Below are positions 46,500 through 59,775 of a stretch of DNA of 64,000 nucleotides, one piece after another (positions within the stretch are counted from its first letter, which is position 1; each line of letters opens with the position of its first letter). The translations under genes were made by a program, and so were the position numbers. The notes beneath the pieces are model-generated. The model worked only from the letters and a program-made list of their open reading frames with translations, was not told the DNA's origin and ran no database searches. The stretch is from Glandiceps talaboti. Its lineage: Eukaryota; Hemichordata; Enteropneusta; Spengelidae. The DNA is taken from positions 11,347,776 to 11,411,775 of the forward strand of contig NC_135568.1 in assembly GCF_964340395.1 (NCBI RefSeq). Reading direction: 5' to 3'.

Positions 46500-46590
46500 T
46501 GTTTGTTTGTTTGTTTGTTTGTTTGCTTGTCTGCGTGGTGTGTGTGTGCGTGTGTGCGTGTGCGTGTGTGCGCGCGCGCGTGTGTGGTGT
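46500..46590. repeat. (GTTT)n - (GT/GC)n microsatellite
   Basis: GTTT units give way to GT with GC interruptions and a (CG)5 core. The alternating purine-pyrimidine tract has Z-DNA potential. The Thr-His/Thr-Asn-Lys minus frame is an artefact. Confidence 0.93.
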
Positions 46591-46741
46591 TAACCTTTGT
46601 GCAAATATCTTTGCTGAAGGTAATCTACGATAATATAATCCAATAATATTGCTGCTTTTAGTTTTTAAATCACCACAAGTCATGTACTTTACAATGCACA
46701 CATGTAAATATTTCTCAAACGTTTTGGAGAAAATTCAGTCT

Positions 46742-46821
46742 TCAACATACAGGCAAGTGTGATTTTATGTTGGTTATTGTTTCAACATACAGGCCAGTGT
46801 GATTTCATGTTAGTTATTGTT
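46742..46821. repeat. 40-bp tandem duplication
   Basis: TCAACATACAGGCAAGTGTG... (46742-46781) is followed directly by a second copy (46782-46821) with three substitutions, so it is a recent duplication. Confidence 0.95.
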
Positions 46822-46824
46822 AAG

Positions 46825-47940
46825 TGAAACCAGACACACACTATGCCTTGAATTCAAAGATTCTATCACTGTAATTTTATAGCATTCGCGCTCCTAACAT
46901 ATTTCAATAGTTCAGCTTGCCCGAGCCTTATTCTTTTAACATACATTGTTGTTCCTAGAGACACAGAATAAGTGCAGCTATGTCATACTCCATATGTATG
47001 CTTTACAACTTTGCATCAGCATTACGTAATCAACTCAAACATGCCCAGGTGTAATTGAATGGCAATTATCCATAACTTGGAACTAATGAAAGCGTGTCTG
47101 ATATGCTAAAATCAGACAAATTCAATTTAAATTTGTCGATTTTGTCATGCATAAAAACACCCAACAGAGCAATGTCTAACAAATACTAGTAATTTATGTC
47201 ACTAAAGAAAGAAATGTCGGAGTGACTGTAACATAGCTAGCGTCATAACTTTGACAAAATACTAAAATACACAATGACCTTTGGAATCTCAACTCCAAAA
47301 ATTGAACCGCGATGAGGAAACGGTAACTACTGTCTCCGTTTGATGTTATATTATTGTTATTATCAAAATCATGGCATTTTAAATTATGGGGTCATGGTAT
47401 ACTTACAAAAATACTGGTATTTTGTTGTTTTTACTGTCAAGGTCGACTGAACCAACGTCAGCAGACGACACCCAATAAAGTACATTATGCCGATTTCATC
47501 CTATATTGACTATTCAATGACTGTTTATCTTTTTGTAATGAATAGCGAAACATCGATTGGTTTATTTGACCAATTTTTATGACCATGGTAAGAGCATGGA
47601 AAAATAAACCAATTTAATCCTTTTTAAGGCAAAGTATTAGTTTTTCATTTGTCTGCTAGTACGGTCCGTGTAATTACCTTATTAACACGTAAATCAATGT
47701 TATATTTGTCATAATACTCTAATGGACATAGAGGACGTTGCGACAAAGGCTGACTGATACATTGAAACAATCTGAATAATTGTATGAAATTAATGGCCGC
47801 ACATATTTGCTTGCTTGTTTATTATATTTCTTATCACCAAAGAGTATTACATTGTAACTGGGTGTTTGTGATGTATTAAGAGGTGACAAGATAGGAAATG
47901 GTCAACAGATATTACGTAATGAGTGTACAAGAGTTATGCT
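46825..47940. other. Non-coding stretch
   Basis: No supported exon. An imperfect hairpin pairs ATTGGTTTATTT (47556-47567) with AAATAAACCAAT (47602-47613). Confidence 0.4.
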
Positions 47941-47942
47941 AA

Positions 47943-48023
47943 ATGTGCCAGGTACTCGTGCCAGGAGGGAGTGTAGACTACGGTCCGTCAACCTCCTCTG
48001 GAGACGACACCAAACTGAACTAG
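47943..48023 (+). CDS. Candidate short terminal exon, plus strand
   Basis: The ATG at 47943 opens 26 codons to TAG with a polar composition (VPGGSVDYGPSTSSGDDTK). Alternatively, an acceptor GTGCCAG at 47958-47964 begins an exon of two bases plus 18 codons. The patch has higher GC and CpG than its surroundings. Its small size makes it speculative. Confidence 0.25.
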   Translation: MCQVLVPGGSVDYGPSTSSGDDTKLN

Positions 48024-48024
48024 C

Positions 48025-49010
48025 TAGATTAAACATTGTCTTATATTCAAAATATAGTGACTTTAAAGCACACTATTATTGACAACAAGTTGCAGTCGGC
48101 TATAAATAGATGACAGATAATTTGGAAATGTCAGTCGGTAATTATATTCTAAAACACCTTTGACACTACAGCAGTAAAAATTAAAATATTCTTTTAAATT
48201 AAAAATTTATCATCGAAACATAGTAGAAGTTAAAGACTATTTGTTTTCACACTCTAATCAAACATATGCATAATTCAATCATAAAATTTTGTATCCAAAT
48301 AAAGATAATCAAGTCTTGTACCATGGTCTATACCTACAGACGTATTCCACGTTTCTGTATATATATTTATAAAATTTAATATTGATTAAAAATTAAATTC
48401 AAGGAAAACTGAGAAAGAACGTACACTTTGCCCAGGCAGGGATCAAGAACTAGTTACAATAAAAAAATAACATGTAAACTGAAAGAGCGTCGTCCAGCTC
48501 GAATAAAAAGCTTGCCAACATTCAATTCGCTACATTTTCTATGTGCGTTAGACAGATTATGACATTGTAAATAATTTGTTGCATGTGTAATCTGCTAAAG
48601 ATAATATTATTTTACACAAATAAAACGTACCAATGTTGGTTAAAGTTTTGCCAAACCAGACGATGGAATGAAACAATATTAATAAGGTTTTGTCGAGAGA
48701 GATTATGAAATATATAAACGTCAGCTCGATTTTTGTCTCTCGCCAGACGATGCGCCGTTTTTGATGAAATGGTCTTCATTGTAAGACACTTCAACGTAAA
48801 CATGGTGTCAATCTGTCTGTAGTGGGGCAATTATATCAACTTATTATAGTCTGTGTGTTCAAATACCATTCGTGAATTGCTAACTATGCAGGACGGTACA
48901 ATTGAACGTAAAGTCGGCATTTAATGATCAAACTCACATATAATTCAGATTCTAGCGTTCCACTTACATTTAACGTGCACGAAAAGAAATACTCAATTTA
49001 TTTCAAGAGA
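48025..49010. other. Non-coding stretch
   Basis: AT-rich DNA. The minus frame 48612-48830 has no supporting signal. Confidence 0.4.
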
Positions 49011-49012
49011 AA

Positions 49013-49368
49013 TTAATAAGTCGAATTCCAGACTCTGGCGATGCCACAACAAAGTGACAGGTGTGGAATGCTCAGAGCAATTATATATAATATTGTAATA
49101 TTACTTTTGAATTTTGAACTCTGTTTATATTGGACAGATGAAAAGAGCCATGTCTTCGAATGAACCCAGATGTAGATGTTTTGTAGATTGTAGATGTTTT
49201 GTTCAAAGCGTGGTAAATACATTTGAAGAATCGAATGAATATTGAGATTATCCACTGTACCGTTTGATGACCTCTCAGATACAGTTAAAGTTTCGAGTTG
49301 ACTTATAAATTTGTCCATTATAATTGGTTCTATACAATTCAATGCATTTGCAATCACGTAATGGCAGA
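49013..49368 (-). CDS. Long ORF or candidate terminal exon, minus strand
   Basis: An acceptor (CGTTAGTAATGCATCGCAG) is followed by two bases and 117 codons to TAA, the longest non-repeat frame in this AT-rich part. The first half is soluble-looking (EPIIMDKFISQLETLTVSER, then DNLNIHSILQMYLPRF). The second half is Ile/Ser/Leu-rich with a possible membrane segment near the end (ITILYIIALSIPHLSLCCG). A short AGATGTTTTGTAGATTGT duplication lies inside and could argue against coding. No family was recognised. Confidence 0.33.
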
Positions 49369-49369
49369 C

Positions 49370-52300
49370 TGCGATGCATTACTAACGGAAATAGCAAAGC
49401 TATATTCAGTTGCAGCGAAGCAAAACATCCTATATCGGTAATGCTTTGTAAATATGTGTTGTGATTTTATCTGTGATAATCATGAACCAGTAGACACAAA
49501 AAACAGTGACAGTGATAACATAATGAACAAGCTGTGTTTTAACAAGGAAATCCGTGATTTCAATATTATCGAAGAGCGCTAATACGTTCAGCATAATAAT
49601 GACCTAATTTGCATATGTGCCTGCGTTTCTCAACATCGAACTTTTTTGGGAATATGCATGTTTGGGTTTAGATCTAAATCTGTTTCATACTGACAATACA
49701 ATGTTTTACAAAATTGCCTTTGAATATCTAATATGGGACTCGGTATTCTGCTTTAGTTGAAGAGCTGAGCTAAAAAATGAAGAATTAGTTCATTTGCACA
49801 TGTGATCCTTGCCTACCTACTGAGTCGAGACAGCAAATATCTGACAACCTTAATTATGTCCATGCATAGAAGTTATTTCATTAATCATTTTGCATAAAGG
49901 ATTTTTGTTATTAATCCCAAAGTACAACCCTTTTGGAATATCTATCATGCGTTTATGCACATGTAATACCTTGACGCTGTTCACTTTCATTATCATCAAT
50001 AAAAGGAGAGATCAACTCACAACAAATAAGAACGTGTTTCTTTAAATTACGTCTCCAAGTGATTGATAGTCCTTCCTCTGTTGCTAATAAACCTAGATAA
50101 GTAACGAATACCTAGCTCTCTACCAATGCAAAATTTAAAGTCTAGGGTATTAACCTCTGACACTGAACACTTTCCCGCCACGAGTTTATTTGAACAAATT
50201 CTTGTATTTTGTAACTTTTCGATACACCTCAATTTTTTTTAAGTCAAGAATGATAATAACACCCTCGAGTAATAAAGTCGTTTGAAAATAGTGGTTTAAT
50301 CGGCAAGAATAAAAATAGAAATTTAATTTTTTAAAAATCTTTTTACAGGCGTGTTTTTAGAAGGGTTGAGTGCGTGACACGATGAAATGTACTTTTGAAG
50401 CTCGAACCCTCGTCTATGTTTACTTGGGAAATCCATCCAATTTTATTGACAAAAGGGACATTCACTCTTTCAAACTGTCGTTAACACGTCGTAGCAGCTC
50501 ATAAACAAGTTGTTTAATGGCGTTTCATTTTTTATTTAATTCTTGGCTGTTTATGTCGCTTCATGATAGAAAGCTCAATTGACGACACTGTTGTCCATAA
50601 AAACCTAATCAATATCAACGGATGATAAAATACACCAGTATCATAAAACCAATAGTGTATCAATAGGTCTGAGAATTATAATATTTTTGAAGCATTTTTG
50701 ATAGGATAGCAAATTAATTCATTTTGGTTTAATACAGCAAAGGTGGTTATGTCACAAACTAACGACCAAATTCAACAGAAATTAGTTTTCTATTTATAAC
50801 ACAAATTCAACTATAATATTGAGATTATTTACACTAATGCTGTGTATATTTGCTGTCTTCGTCGTCTGAGTCCTGCCTTTGGATGGTTTGCTTCAATTTC
50901 AATTTATTCATAAATCAAATTAAACTGTCTGATTTTAACATCACGTGGTGTGAACACTTTATTGGCACTGTTCCAATGATAAACCCCAAGTATGGCGAGT
51001 GACTATCACGACACGGGAGAAGAGTAAATCAGTCACGGTCTCACACAGATGTCATTTTTACGAATTTTCTTTTCAATATTCAATATCGTCTTGTTTGAAT
51101 AAATTGGTGAAATATTCTCATCAGTGTAATCTGGTTGACGCAAGTGCCCACCGTATCATAAAATGTCGAAAGTATACATTATTGAGGAAGAGCCTTGGGC
51201 CTTTTGCAGAAATGATCATTTCGTGCTTCCTATGCAGAGCACCTGTAGAGCTTTGTGAATACACACACATAAATTAAGTGGGAAACTCCGACTTTTACAA
51301 TACAAAGTCTAAATGGTTAATGTAAATTCATTACACGTTAAGTGAATTTTTACAGAAATAGAATGTCCAGAACTCGCTGCATTTCAACTACAACGTACGC
51401 ACAGTGAACGAATTACATATATTATACATATTGCATTCATGTTTTCATTAACCGTTTTGTGACTCCAACAATTAATTCCAATAAGACATTGCTTGAAAGT
51501 ATATATAAAATCCAACGTTTAAAGCCTGTTTTTACAAAATAAAGACTGAAGGAAAATAAATGCAACGTTGTAAATTATACGCAAATGTGAATGGCGCCAT
51601 TTCACCGCCAATAGGCTGTATTTTCACTAAAAACAGGTCAGCTCTTCAAATGCTAATCCCATTCTTGAAGAGGATCTTAGATATTTTCAATGTAATAACT
51701 GACTAAAACGAAGATCGAACGAAACCTTATTCATACTGACATGATATCTTGAAGTTCCCGTTGTATTTTTCGAATCATTTTATGGATGCTCCAATTTCCC
51801 GACAGTCACAGGACATTATCACGTGACCTTTAAAGCGGCATTGAGGTAATAGGTTGTCGATAAAGAGTCGGAATATAGGATAAAGAAAACGTATTTTAAA
51901 CTTCCGTGACATTTGTTCAGGTTAAAATGCATTTTTGTCTCATATTAGAAAGGAAGGAATATTATGTTATTGTCCATGACATTGACGTGAAATTGGCAAT
52001 AATGTTGAATTTAATTTGTATAAATCACGTGTGATGACTATGGTGATATATTTTGTTAACGTGTTATGAGCAACAACTTATTTTCCTTTAGGTTAGCGAC
52101 CTCCCCACTATTCAACGTAGTATCAAAATGCAAATTAGAACAACAAAACACAAAATCAATGCACCGTACGTTCGAATTGTATACCCTGTGAATAGCTTCA
52201 TTTCAGTCATATCTACTAATCCACAAATACTATAGTAACAACACTATCTTTGATATATAAATATGTGATATTTCATCACCTACTAAAACGTCTATAATCA

Positions 52301-53250
52301 ACCTTTCAAGTATCTATTGTTTTATTTGGTTATAAAAATGCATTTAACAACTTATTTATCTCTATCATTCTCAATGTCTTTTACTGAACCATTAAAACAA
52401 TTGTCGTAAATATTAATAGACGCTCTGTAAAATGTTCTGGTTAGGATGACTTAGAACATTCAGTCAAACATGGGTGATGGAAATTTTGCTATATATACAA
52501 AAATGTATCAAGGAACATGAAAAAAAGGAACATGAAAAGAGGAGTGAAAAGGTCAAAGGAAACTTGTATGAAAGCTTATGTAAAGTTATCGATGACCTAA
52601 GGTCAATTTATATGCGAGACAACATTGCTTATAGTGTTTGGCTGAACGTATAGACTCATATCATGGTCCCTAGAGTTTAAACCGTTATGAACTATATTTA
52701 TGAGAACACTCGTAAAATACTGATTGCAGGCGCCGTCTTCTTACAAATCAAGCCAAAGAAAAATGTATTGTATTGCCATATCAGGCCAAGCAAAATAGAA
52801 TACATGGTTTCGATTACTTATCTTGCAACTATTATTATTGATCATGTTCTTTCCTAGGGAAATGTCTATTTGTACGTTTAATAAATTTTCTGATTTAGTG
52901 ATGTTATTTTCGAGATTTATTTCTTGCATTACATAACAAAGTTAAGAGTCGGAAGGGAAATGTAGCAAAGCAAAGTCGAGTAATTGGAACTACATAATGT
53001 CTACTGCTTGGCTTTAGTGTACCACTAATACGTTGTATGACATTGTCTTATATAATTTTTATGCTATACCTTACTGTGATGTAACCTTACGTCCATCTTT
53101 GTAGAGTTACAAGGTATGGTGCAAAAAAAATTCAATGCGATGGTTTTTATTTTTTTAATTTGTTTTTAAAGTATGCAATATACCTATATTATCGCAATTC
53201 GCTGAAATTACAGCGCAATAACATTATCAATAGATACATGTACAGACACA
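49370..53250. other. Non-coding stretch
   Basis: No supported exon. Minus frames at 50047-50232 and 52741-52929 and a plus frame at 50999-51277 have no splice or compositional support. An isolated TTTCCCGCC lies at 50171-50179. Confidence 0.4.
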
Positions 53251-53259
53251 AATAAATTA

Positions 53260-53271
53260 CATATATATATG

Positions 53272-53339
<68 letters not shown>

Positions 53340-53397
53340 GTATATAACACAAGATCAATTTTTTTCTTGGACAAAATAATGCGCAACATCTCATCTC

Positions 53398-53469
<72 letters not shown>
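53260..53469. repeat. Two long (TA)n tracts around a 60-bp spacer
   Basis: TA units at about 53260-53338 and 53401-53469. Each tract is self-complementary and can pair with the other, so the locus is prone to cruciform formation and assembly error. Confidence 0.97.
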
Positions 53470-53471
<2 letters not shown>

Positions 53472-53474
53472 GTA

Positions 53475-54780
53475 TGTTTTAAATTGATAAATTAAAATAC
53501 ATTAGCGTCCACTTTACTACGCTTACAACATCTTCTCTGACAACGATCCATTTTGTACAACTCAGCTCTTGTTTGTACAAATGTAATTTCCATTAATATG
53601 ATATGACAGTAAAATGAATCACATCATAAGCAAGGCAGAAAATAAATAGTATGTGATAGATGATATTACAAATCAAGCATGTGGTGAATTATGCTAATCT
53701 GTAGATGATGACACTACTTCTAATATTTCAAGTATTGACCATCTAGTAGATGTACTTCGTACACAGGTAATAATTCATTTGAATTATGAAGCAAACATGT
53801 GGTTGCAGTGTAACCATGCAGCTGCACAGTGATTTGGCTGGGTGATATACGAGCCAACACGGCCGTGTAGGTACTACTACCCACTTTATCTTCGACACGA
53901 GAAACGTTTAGGATACAGTTTTATAATCCAGAAGAAGGAAGAGGCTTCAAGAACATCCTTCAAAAGGTATTTGGAAAATTCTGACATCTGAAACCAGGGA
54001 TTATAAGATAGCGGATTGTTGAATCGCTGATTTTATGCGTGTCACATGGGGTCTAAGGTCTATTTGAAAGTATGACGTTGATATGATAGTGCATTGAATA
54101 CTAAATAGTTGTAATAAAGTCTTACAATGCATACACGTGAACTTCTGTAACAACGTCGGAAAACAACTTGATAATTCTACTGCTTCGGCATCCTAATTTT
54201 GCAGTGAAACTTAGAATGATAAAAATAACTGCCTGTAGGTGAGGTGAGTGGTGTGATTCGAACAATCGATTGTGATGATAAACAGCGTAAAGAAGTTTAT
54301 TTACGAGCCTGATTAACAATATCCCTTTAATGTAAAATATGAGAATGATTTAAAAATAACGATCCCTTCATCTTAAAAACGCATTACGTTATAATCTACC
54401 AAACTTTGAAAATCAAATCAAGATTTACAAGTTGGGAGAAATACGTTTAGTCGTTCGTCGCTGCTAGAGTTCAAGTAATCGAATCTGAACTAGACATTCG
54501 TAACACTTACTAGTCAATTAAGCCATTACTATTTCATTTTAACGTACTGTTGTCCCTTACTTAATTTTCAATACCATCCAGTGAAGATGTGATATTTTTT
54601 TTAAAGAAGGTGACACCTAGTCAGAGTACAGATATGAAACCAGAAATTTATCTTAATGTCAGAAATAGCATATTTTGGCATTTAGAGTACATTTGATTTG
54701 AGGTAAATCGATTCCTATTATAGAGGAAGGTCAAGATGGTAGTTATTCTCGGATGACAGTATTCAAATATAGAAGTAAAT
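53475..54780. other. Non-coding stretch
   Basis: AT-rich DNA. The minus frame 54122-54319 is not supported. Nothing else is visible. Confidence 0.4.
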
Positions 54781-54788
54781 CATCTTAC

Positions 54789-55049
54789 GTTATAGTCTGG
54801 TCCGGGTACCATGACCATTTTAGGGTTCCCATGGCCATCAACGGCCCCTGGTGGTCGTTTGCCGTGGACATTTCGAGAAAGCAGTAACGAGTTCGGATGT
54901 CGTGCTTTTGCTGCTATCCGTGCCCGTTTCCCTGTCAATGGTGTGTTCGGTAAGGTATCCAAAGGACCTCCAAGAATTTCCAAATTTGTGGCTCTCACCA
55001 ACGCGTGCATATCTAATAGTGGTGTATCTTCACCATCAAATTCACCCAT
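54789..55049 (-). CDS. Best-supported coding exon; unidentified protein with two GKR motifs
   Basis: From the ATG at 55047-55049 the frame runs 87 codons to a clean donor, AAC|GTAAGATG, in phase 0. Composition is balanced and GC is higher than in the flanks. Residues 1-14 are acidic (GEFDGEDTPLLD). GKR motifs occur at residues 40-42 and 63-65, enclosing a 20-residue basic segment (ARIAAKARHPNSLLLSRNVH). The exon ends MVMVPGPDYN. Gly-Lys-Arg is the classic amidation and cleavage signal of peptide precursors, but no intact signal peptide is in frame. Directly upstream the same frame is hydrophobic (VFVTIFALSLAR) and is broken by TGA. An overlapping plus-strand frame (54811-55119) is considered a shadow. 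An acceptor-like TTTTTGCCTTAAG lies at about 55088. No family was identified. Confidence 0.55.
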
Positions 55050-55153
55050 ACACAGAGAACACGAGAACAACAGTCAACGTGCCAGGCTTAAGGCAAAAAT
55101 AGTAACAAACACGGAATGATCAGTATCTGAGAGCTTGATTATCTCCTAGGTGA

Positions 55154-55163
55154 GCATGCGCAG
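55154..55163. promoter_or_regulatory. NRF-1-like motif upstream of the minus-strand exon
   Basis: GCATGCGCAG lies about 105 bp upstream (on the minus strand) of the ATG at 55049, in a CpG-richer patch extending to about 55300. This fits a promoter or 5' end of that gene. Confidence 0.35.
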
Positions 55164-55941
55164 AGACGTTATCCAGAATTCGCCTGGGACTTCATTAGTA
55201 GCTGTACGGTTAAAAATATCCACAAAATACGAGCGTGAACGAGCATCGTCGGAGTTTTACCGCCTACTTCTGTGGGGAAAAATCGACCTTACAGATTCAT
55301 TCTCGTGTTAAGATAAGATTTTGCAATTCTCCAGGGTAAATTTCATTTTGTAGATCGAGTACAAGCGTAAGGTGGAACTGAAGGGTCGCGATTATGTTCA
55401 TATTATATAAAAATTACATTTTTGTAAGTGATCGCTCGCCCTGGGCATCAACGTACACCCAGTATCATTTGAAAGGAAAACCACACATATCATTCTTCAA
55501 AATATGAAATGTAATATTTTAAGTACGTGGAACGTACTGTGATACATGTATGTAATTCCATGAACTACACACAGAGTACACATTCAGTTCTTGAGTGGCA
55601 TGGACTAGGCACAACCTGAGGGCGTGTTCCAAATCACAGATTCAACTCCCCCCCCCCTCCACAAATGCCAACCGCTTTGTCATGTGACTTAACCAGCTGG
55701 ATTCTAGTGTTTATTCTGCAACCTTTGACCCTGTTGCTATACACAGAAAATGAATATAAGTGCTTTTTATTAGCTGTTATTTTCAGAGAATGCAACCCAT
55801 AGGAAATGTCAAATCCGATTTCTGGAACTCGATTAGTGGCAGACGGCTAATTTTCCGCGCCAGAAAACACGACTAAATTCCTATTACATTGCCAATACTA
55901 GGTTGAATATTCAACATACCGCAGGCAGTAACATCTACAAA

Positions 55942-56235
55942 CTAGATCGCATATAGCATCTCCCATAAAAATGAGCCGTCATCGCCATGCAGTTTTAGAA
56001 AAAAATGGCACACTGCGTCAACAAATTCGCAAAATTCGCGGATTCCCAAAAACGCAGACGATCCAATAAGGACGAAAATAATGAATACATTTGATAAAAA
56101 GTGTTCTATATACTCAACCATGGTAAAACCTTCAGGACATTGGATCCAAGGTTTACATGTCATATATACATTGTTACATCGGATAAAGTCTGTAACAAAT
56201 TTATCAACATAGTCTGAACTCAAGCATCCCTGACC
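55942..56235 (-). CDS. ORF with membrane-like segment, minus strand
   Basis: After TTAG at 56236-56239 the frame runs 97 codons to TAG. The N-terminal part has four Cys (after RC, TC, QC and one near the start). Then comes a hydrophobic stretch (FLSNVFIIFVLIGSSAFLG) and an aromatic-rich tail ending FLWEMLYAI. This could be an extracellular segment plus a membrane helix. The acceptor is weak (no pyrimidine tract), and the stop prevents direct joining to the exon at 54789-55049 in this frame. Confidence 0.22.
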   Translation of the reverse strand, partial: GQGCLSSDYVDKFVTDFIRCNNVYMTCKPWIQCPEGFTMVEYIEHFLSNVFIIFVLIGSSAFLGIREFCEFVDAVCHFFLKLHGDDGSFLWEMLYAI

Positions 56236-56239
56236 CTAA

Positions 56240-58440
56240 TGTTATTTGTTTTCTTCTTAAACGAGAACGTCACCCCAGGAAACAAAGATAAAACTTTAGA
56301 TTCAGGAGAGTCATTTCATGATTTCACGTCACACATAATTTTCGCTCAGTTGCCATGAAACACCAAATTGAAACTATTTTTTTCCACATTATCAGACATG
56401 AATATGTATTAGGTGAACAATGAATATTCATGACTCCTAAGTGTTTATTTCCTTCAGATAAATCGTCATCAATTGTTAACCTTATTAGGGTAATACAAAA
56501 CTGGCTATAGGGTATAAATATATGGTGTCGAGTTTTTCTTCAGTGTTTATACTCTTAAAACTAGACTTACTTTTCTTCTTCATTTTGGTTGGATTACAAA
56601 AATGGCTGGGGTACAAATACATATATATTGGGTCTGTGTTTTTCAGTCTTGTTGCAATTTCTATTCTATAATTTATAAGCTAGCAGTACTTCCTTCATGT
56701 TGTTTGGGTTGCAAAACAGGCTACTAGAGAAAAACACACATAAAGGGTCCAGATGGTGTTGTTCGGTCTTGCCAATATAGGTAACCCCTCGATCGCTGTT
56801 GTTCGTCACGGTTTCACCCAACTACCAACAGTAAAAGGTTCTAAATTATGAATTATCAGTATCAAACTAGAAACTAAATTTGAGTCTTGCCAAGTCCCCA
56901 ATCCCGAAACTAAAAACAACAAAAAAGCGGACGCTGTTTTTGCATTGCTATTTTCACAGCGATACATTTAAACAGAAGATTGAAGTGCATCATCTAAGAT
57001 ATGTCTCTCTTGACATTCTAGGTTGTCAGAGAAACACTTGGCTCCTGTCTGTCATATGCTTTCCAACCTTTGCCCTTTCGAAAATGTGGATTAGAAAATA
57101 AATTATACATTTAATTTATCATGGATTAAATGTCATCTCAAAGAACCGTTAACATACTTGACTAGTAAAGACAATTTATGATAGGATTAGTGACCTTTCT
57201 GAACATAAATAATCAAAATCGTTCCATTAGATCATAAACGTTGTCTTAAAACATTATTATCACCATGTCAACTGTGCATATCAAAAGATATTCTATGAGA
57301 GACGTTGAGGGCGCAGCATAGTAAATTTGTCCACAGACAAGTAAGTAGGCTAATACTTGTCCATGATTTGTCCGATGGGTTATGTTTTTCAACGTGATCA
57401 CAATATTAAAATATTTGTATAAATAGGGATCCATTAAAAGTAAGATAGTTTTTGTAGGTGAGAACTAAAATGGCTCCACCCCCACCCCCACACACAGTAG
57501 AAGAATTTAGTTTTTTATCCTACATTGAACTATTGATCTCGTCCCTAATAGAGCCATGGTAATACAAAGGATGTTTCCATCAAATAATCATGTAAAGTTA
57601 TTAAGAGTAATCTCAACAACCATTCTAACTTTGTTAGATTGTAGGTACCGTATTCTATCATAAACCCTAACCCAGCATTTTCTGTCAAGGTATGATGGGC
57701 TTCCATTCACAATGCATGTAACAAGACTAGCGTGGAACTAATGACCTCACCACTCCAGACTCTATGGGCCATAACTGATATCGATCTTTCCATTTATAAA
57801 AAAAATATCAAAATTTGTATATTTCATTAACATGCGTACGCCGAACATTAGTATAAGTTAAACTCTAGAGATGTAAGACTGTACCAATATCGGACTATAA
57901 TAATCGTCTGAACAATTTTACACACACGTAGTGTAGTGCTTATTCTCAGATCACCAGGGTACAAAAATATAAACTGTCACGTGATGCATTTTTGCATGGA
58001 TTTCAAAAGAGAAATGTGTATACAAAGACATCACTGTGCCATAAGGGCAGATGACAGTGTAAATGACGTACCCTAATTTTATAGACTCGTTTAACTAGTT
58101 GGTTGAGTGTTGAACATGTGTTAAAATCACTCACTCAATAAGTCCAATCTTTAATGAACCATGGACGGGAGGGATTTGCACGCTTCGCGATGTCTGTTAT
58201 GTCAACAAGACTGGACCATAGCTCGATATAACGAACGATACTCACTTTTAACATGATGTATTTACTCTTCATGATGATACATGACATAGAGAAATGATAA
58301 TGTGCAACAAACGCAGTAATGAAACGTCACGTTAATCCAAATATGCCAATAAAGAAGATATTAGATGATGAAGTCCAAATTTGCGCAGATCTATACGCTT
58401 TCATAGTATATATACAAACGTTAAGTATAAGTATATGTAC
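56240..58440. other. Non-coding stretch
   Basis: No supported exon. Plus 56880-57101 and minus 57246-57434 frames lack signals. CCACCCCCACCCCC lies near 57476-57490. Confidence 0.4.
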
Positions 58441-58448
58441 CGACCTTG

Positions 58449-58624
<176 letters not shown>

Positions 58625-59770
58625 GCAGGGGTCGTTACACAGATCACGCTGTTGCGATCATCAATATTATCATTTTAATGACTAAGTGGCTTAAGTTTGG
58701 TGGATTGCGATTACTGATCTGATAAACCTTGACTTTTGGACTTCCCAATAGCAGTAACATTGTATTTATCATTATATTTCGTGTATTACATATCCCTTCC
58801 AAAACAGACTTAACTTTAAATTTAAGGTTAAATCAATCTTAAGAATTGGTATATGGCACACTAACTTTAATTTATAACCCATTTTGCACGATGATTCGGA
58901 TGACTGACCAACCGGGACCATTTAATCGTTGACAGTTATATATTAATATTATGGCTTGCTGACAGGGTTTGATAATTAGATGATCAGGCACTGTTTTAAA
59001 TCCATCAAATGTGAAACAACAATCGTGTATTTAAAAAATGTCCAGTTATAACTACTGTGACTTTAAACAATTCCAAACAATATTGTGTATCGTTCATGTC
59101 AGTGAGATGACACGGTTCAAATCGTTGACCTTCGAATAGATATTCATATCAATACACAGTATCAAGTGATGACATCATATTTCTCATGAACCACCATAGA
59201 AAGTTTTTTGATATCACAGAACTAGTAGCGTGGAATGTTGCTACTGTGTTCACTGCGTATTACATTTCGTTAACTATATATCATAGACGTTAGTTACGCG
59301 TGAATACGTTTCAAGTCTGTATTCAAATCAGAAGTGTATCGAACTGCTTTGAGACGAAGTAAACGAAAGTAAGACATCCATTTTAATACTTCGTCACATG
59401 GCGGCGCACTGAAAACTGGCAATCCTCAATAGAAATTGAATGAGAACTGTACAATCAAAGTGTAGTCTGAGTTATTTTGAGTTAAAAAAACTGAGTTTAC
59501 AACGACTGATTAAACTGTTAGCTTACTCATCAGTTTGCTTAAATATATATATTTGATAACGGAGACCTTATTTTAGCCATAGCAAGTGTACAATATACTC
59601 ACAAATACATAATTCACTCTCAAAATGAGCATTCAGCGACAAAGCACAATGGAAGAGGTGCTTGAGTATGCACAAAGGGACCCAGAATGAATTTGACAAT
59701 TTGTTTGGCACCCAAAAATACAATCGTGTCATTTTGTATCCTTGATGAGTGGCTAGGTCAGTTGCAGGGT
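58625..59770. other. Non-coding stretch
   Basis: No supported exon. ACATGGCGGCGC near 59397-59408 resembles a YY1 site, but no gene start was recognised. Confidence 0.4.
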
Positions 59771-59775
59771 GTGAT

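Noticed and set aside
54811-55119. 102-codon plus-strand ORF
   Set aside because: It overlaps the minus-strand exon that has a correctly placed GTAAG donor. The plus frame has no splice signal and ends just after the open region, so it is treated as a shadow.
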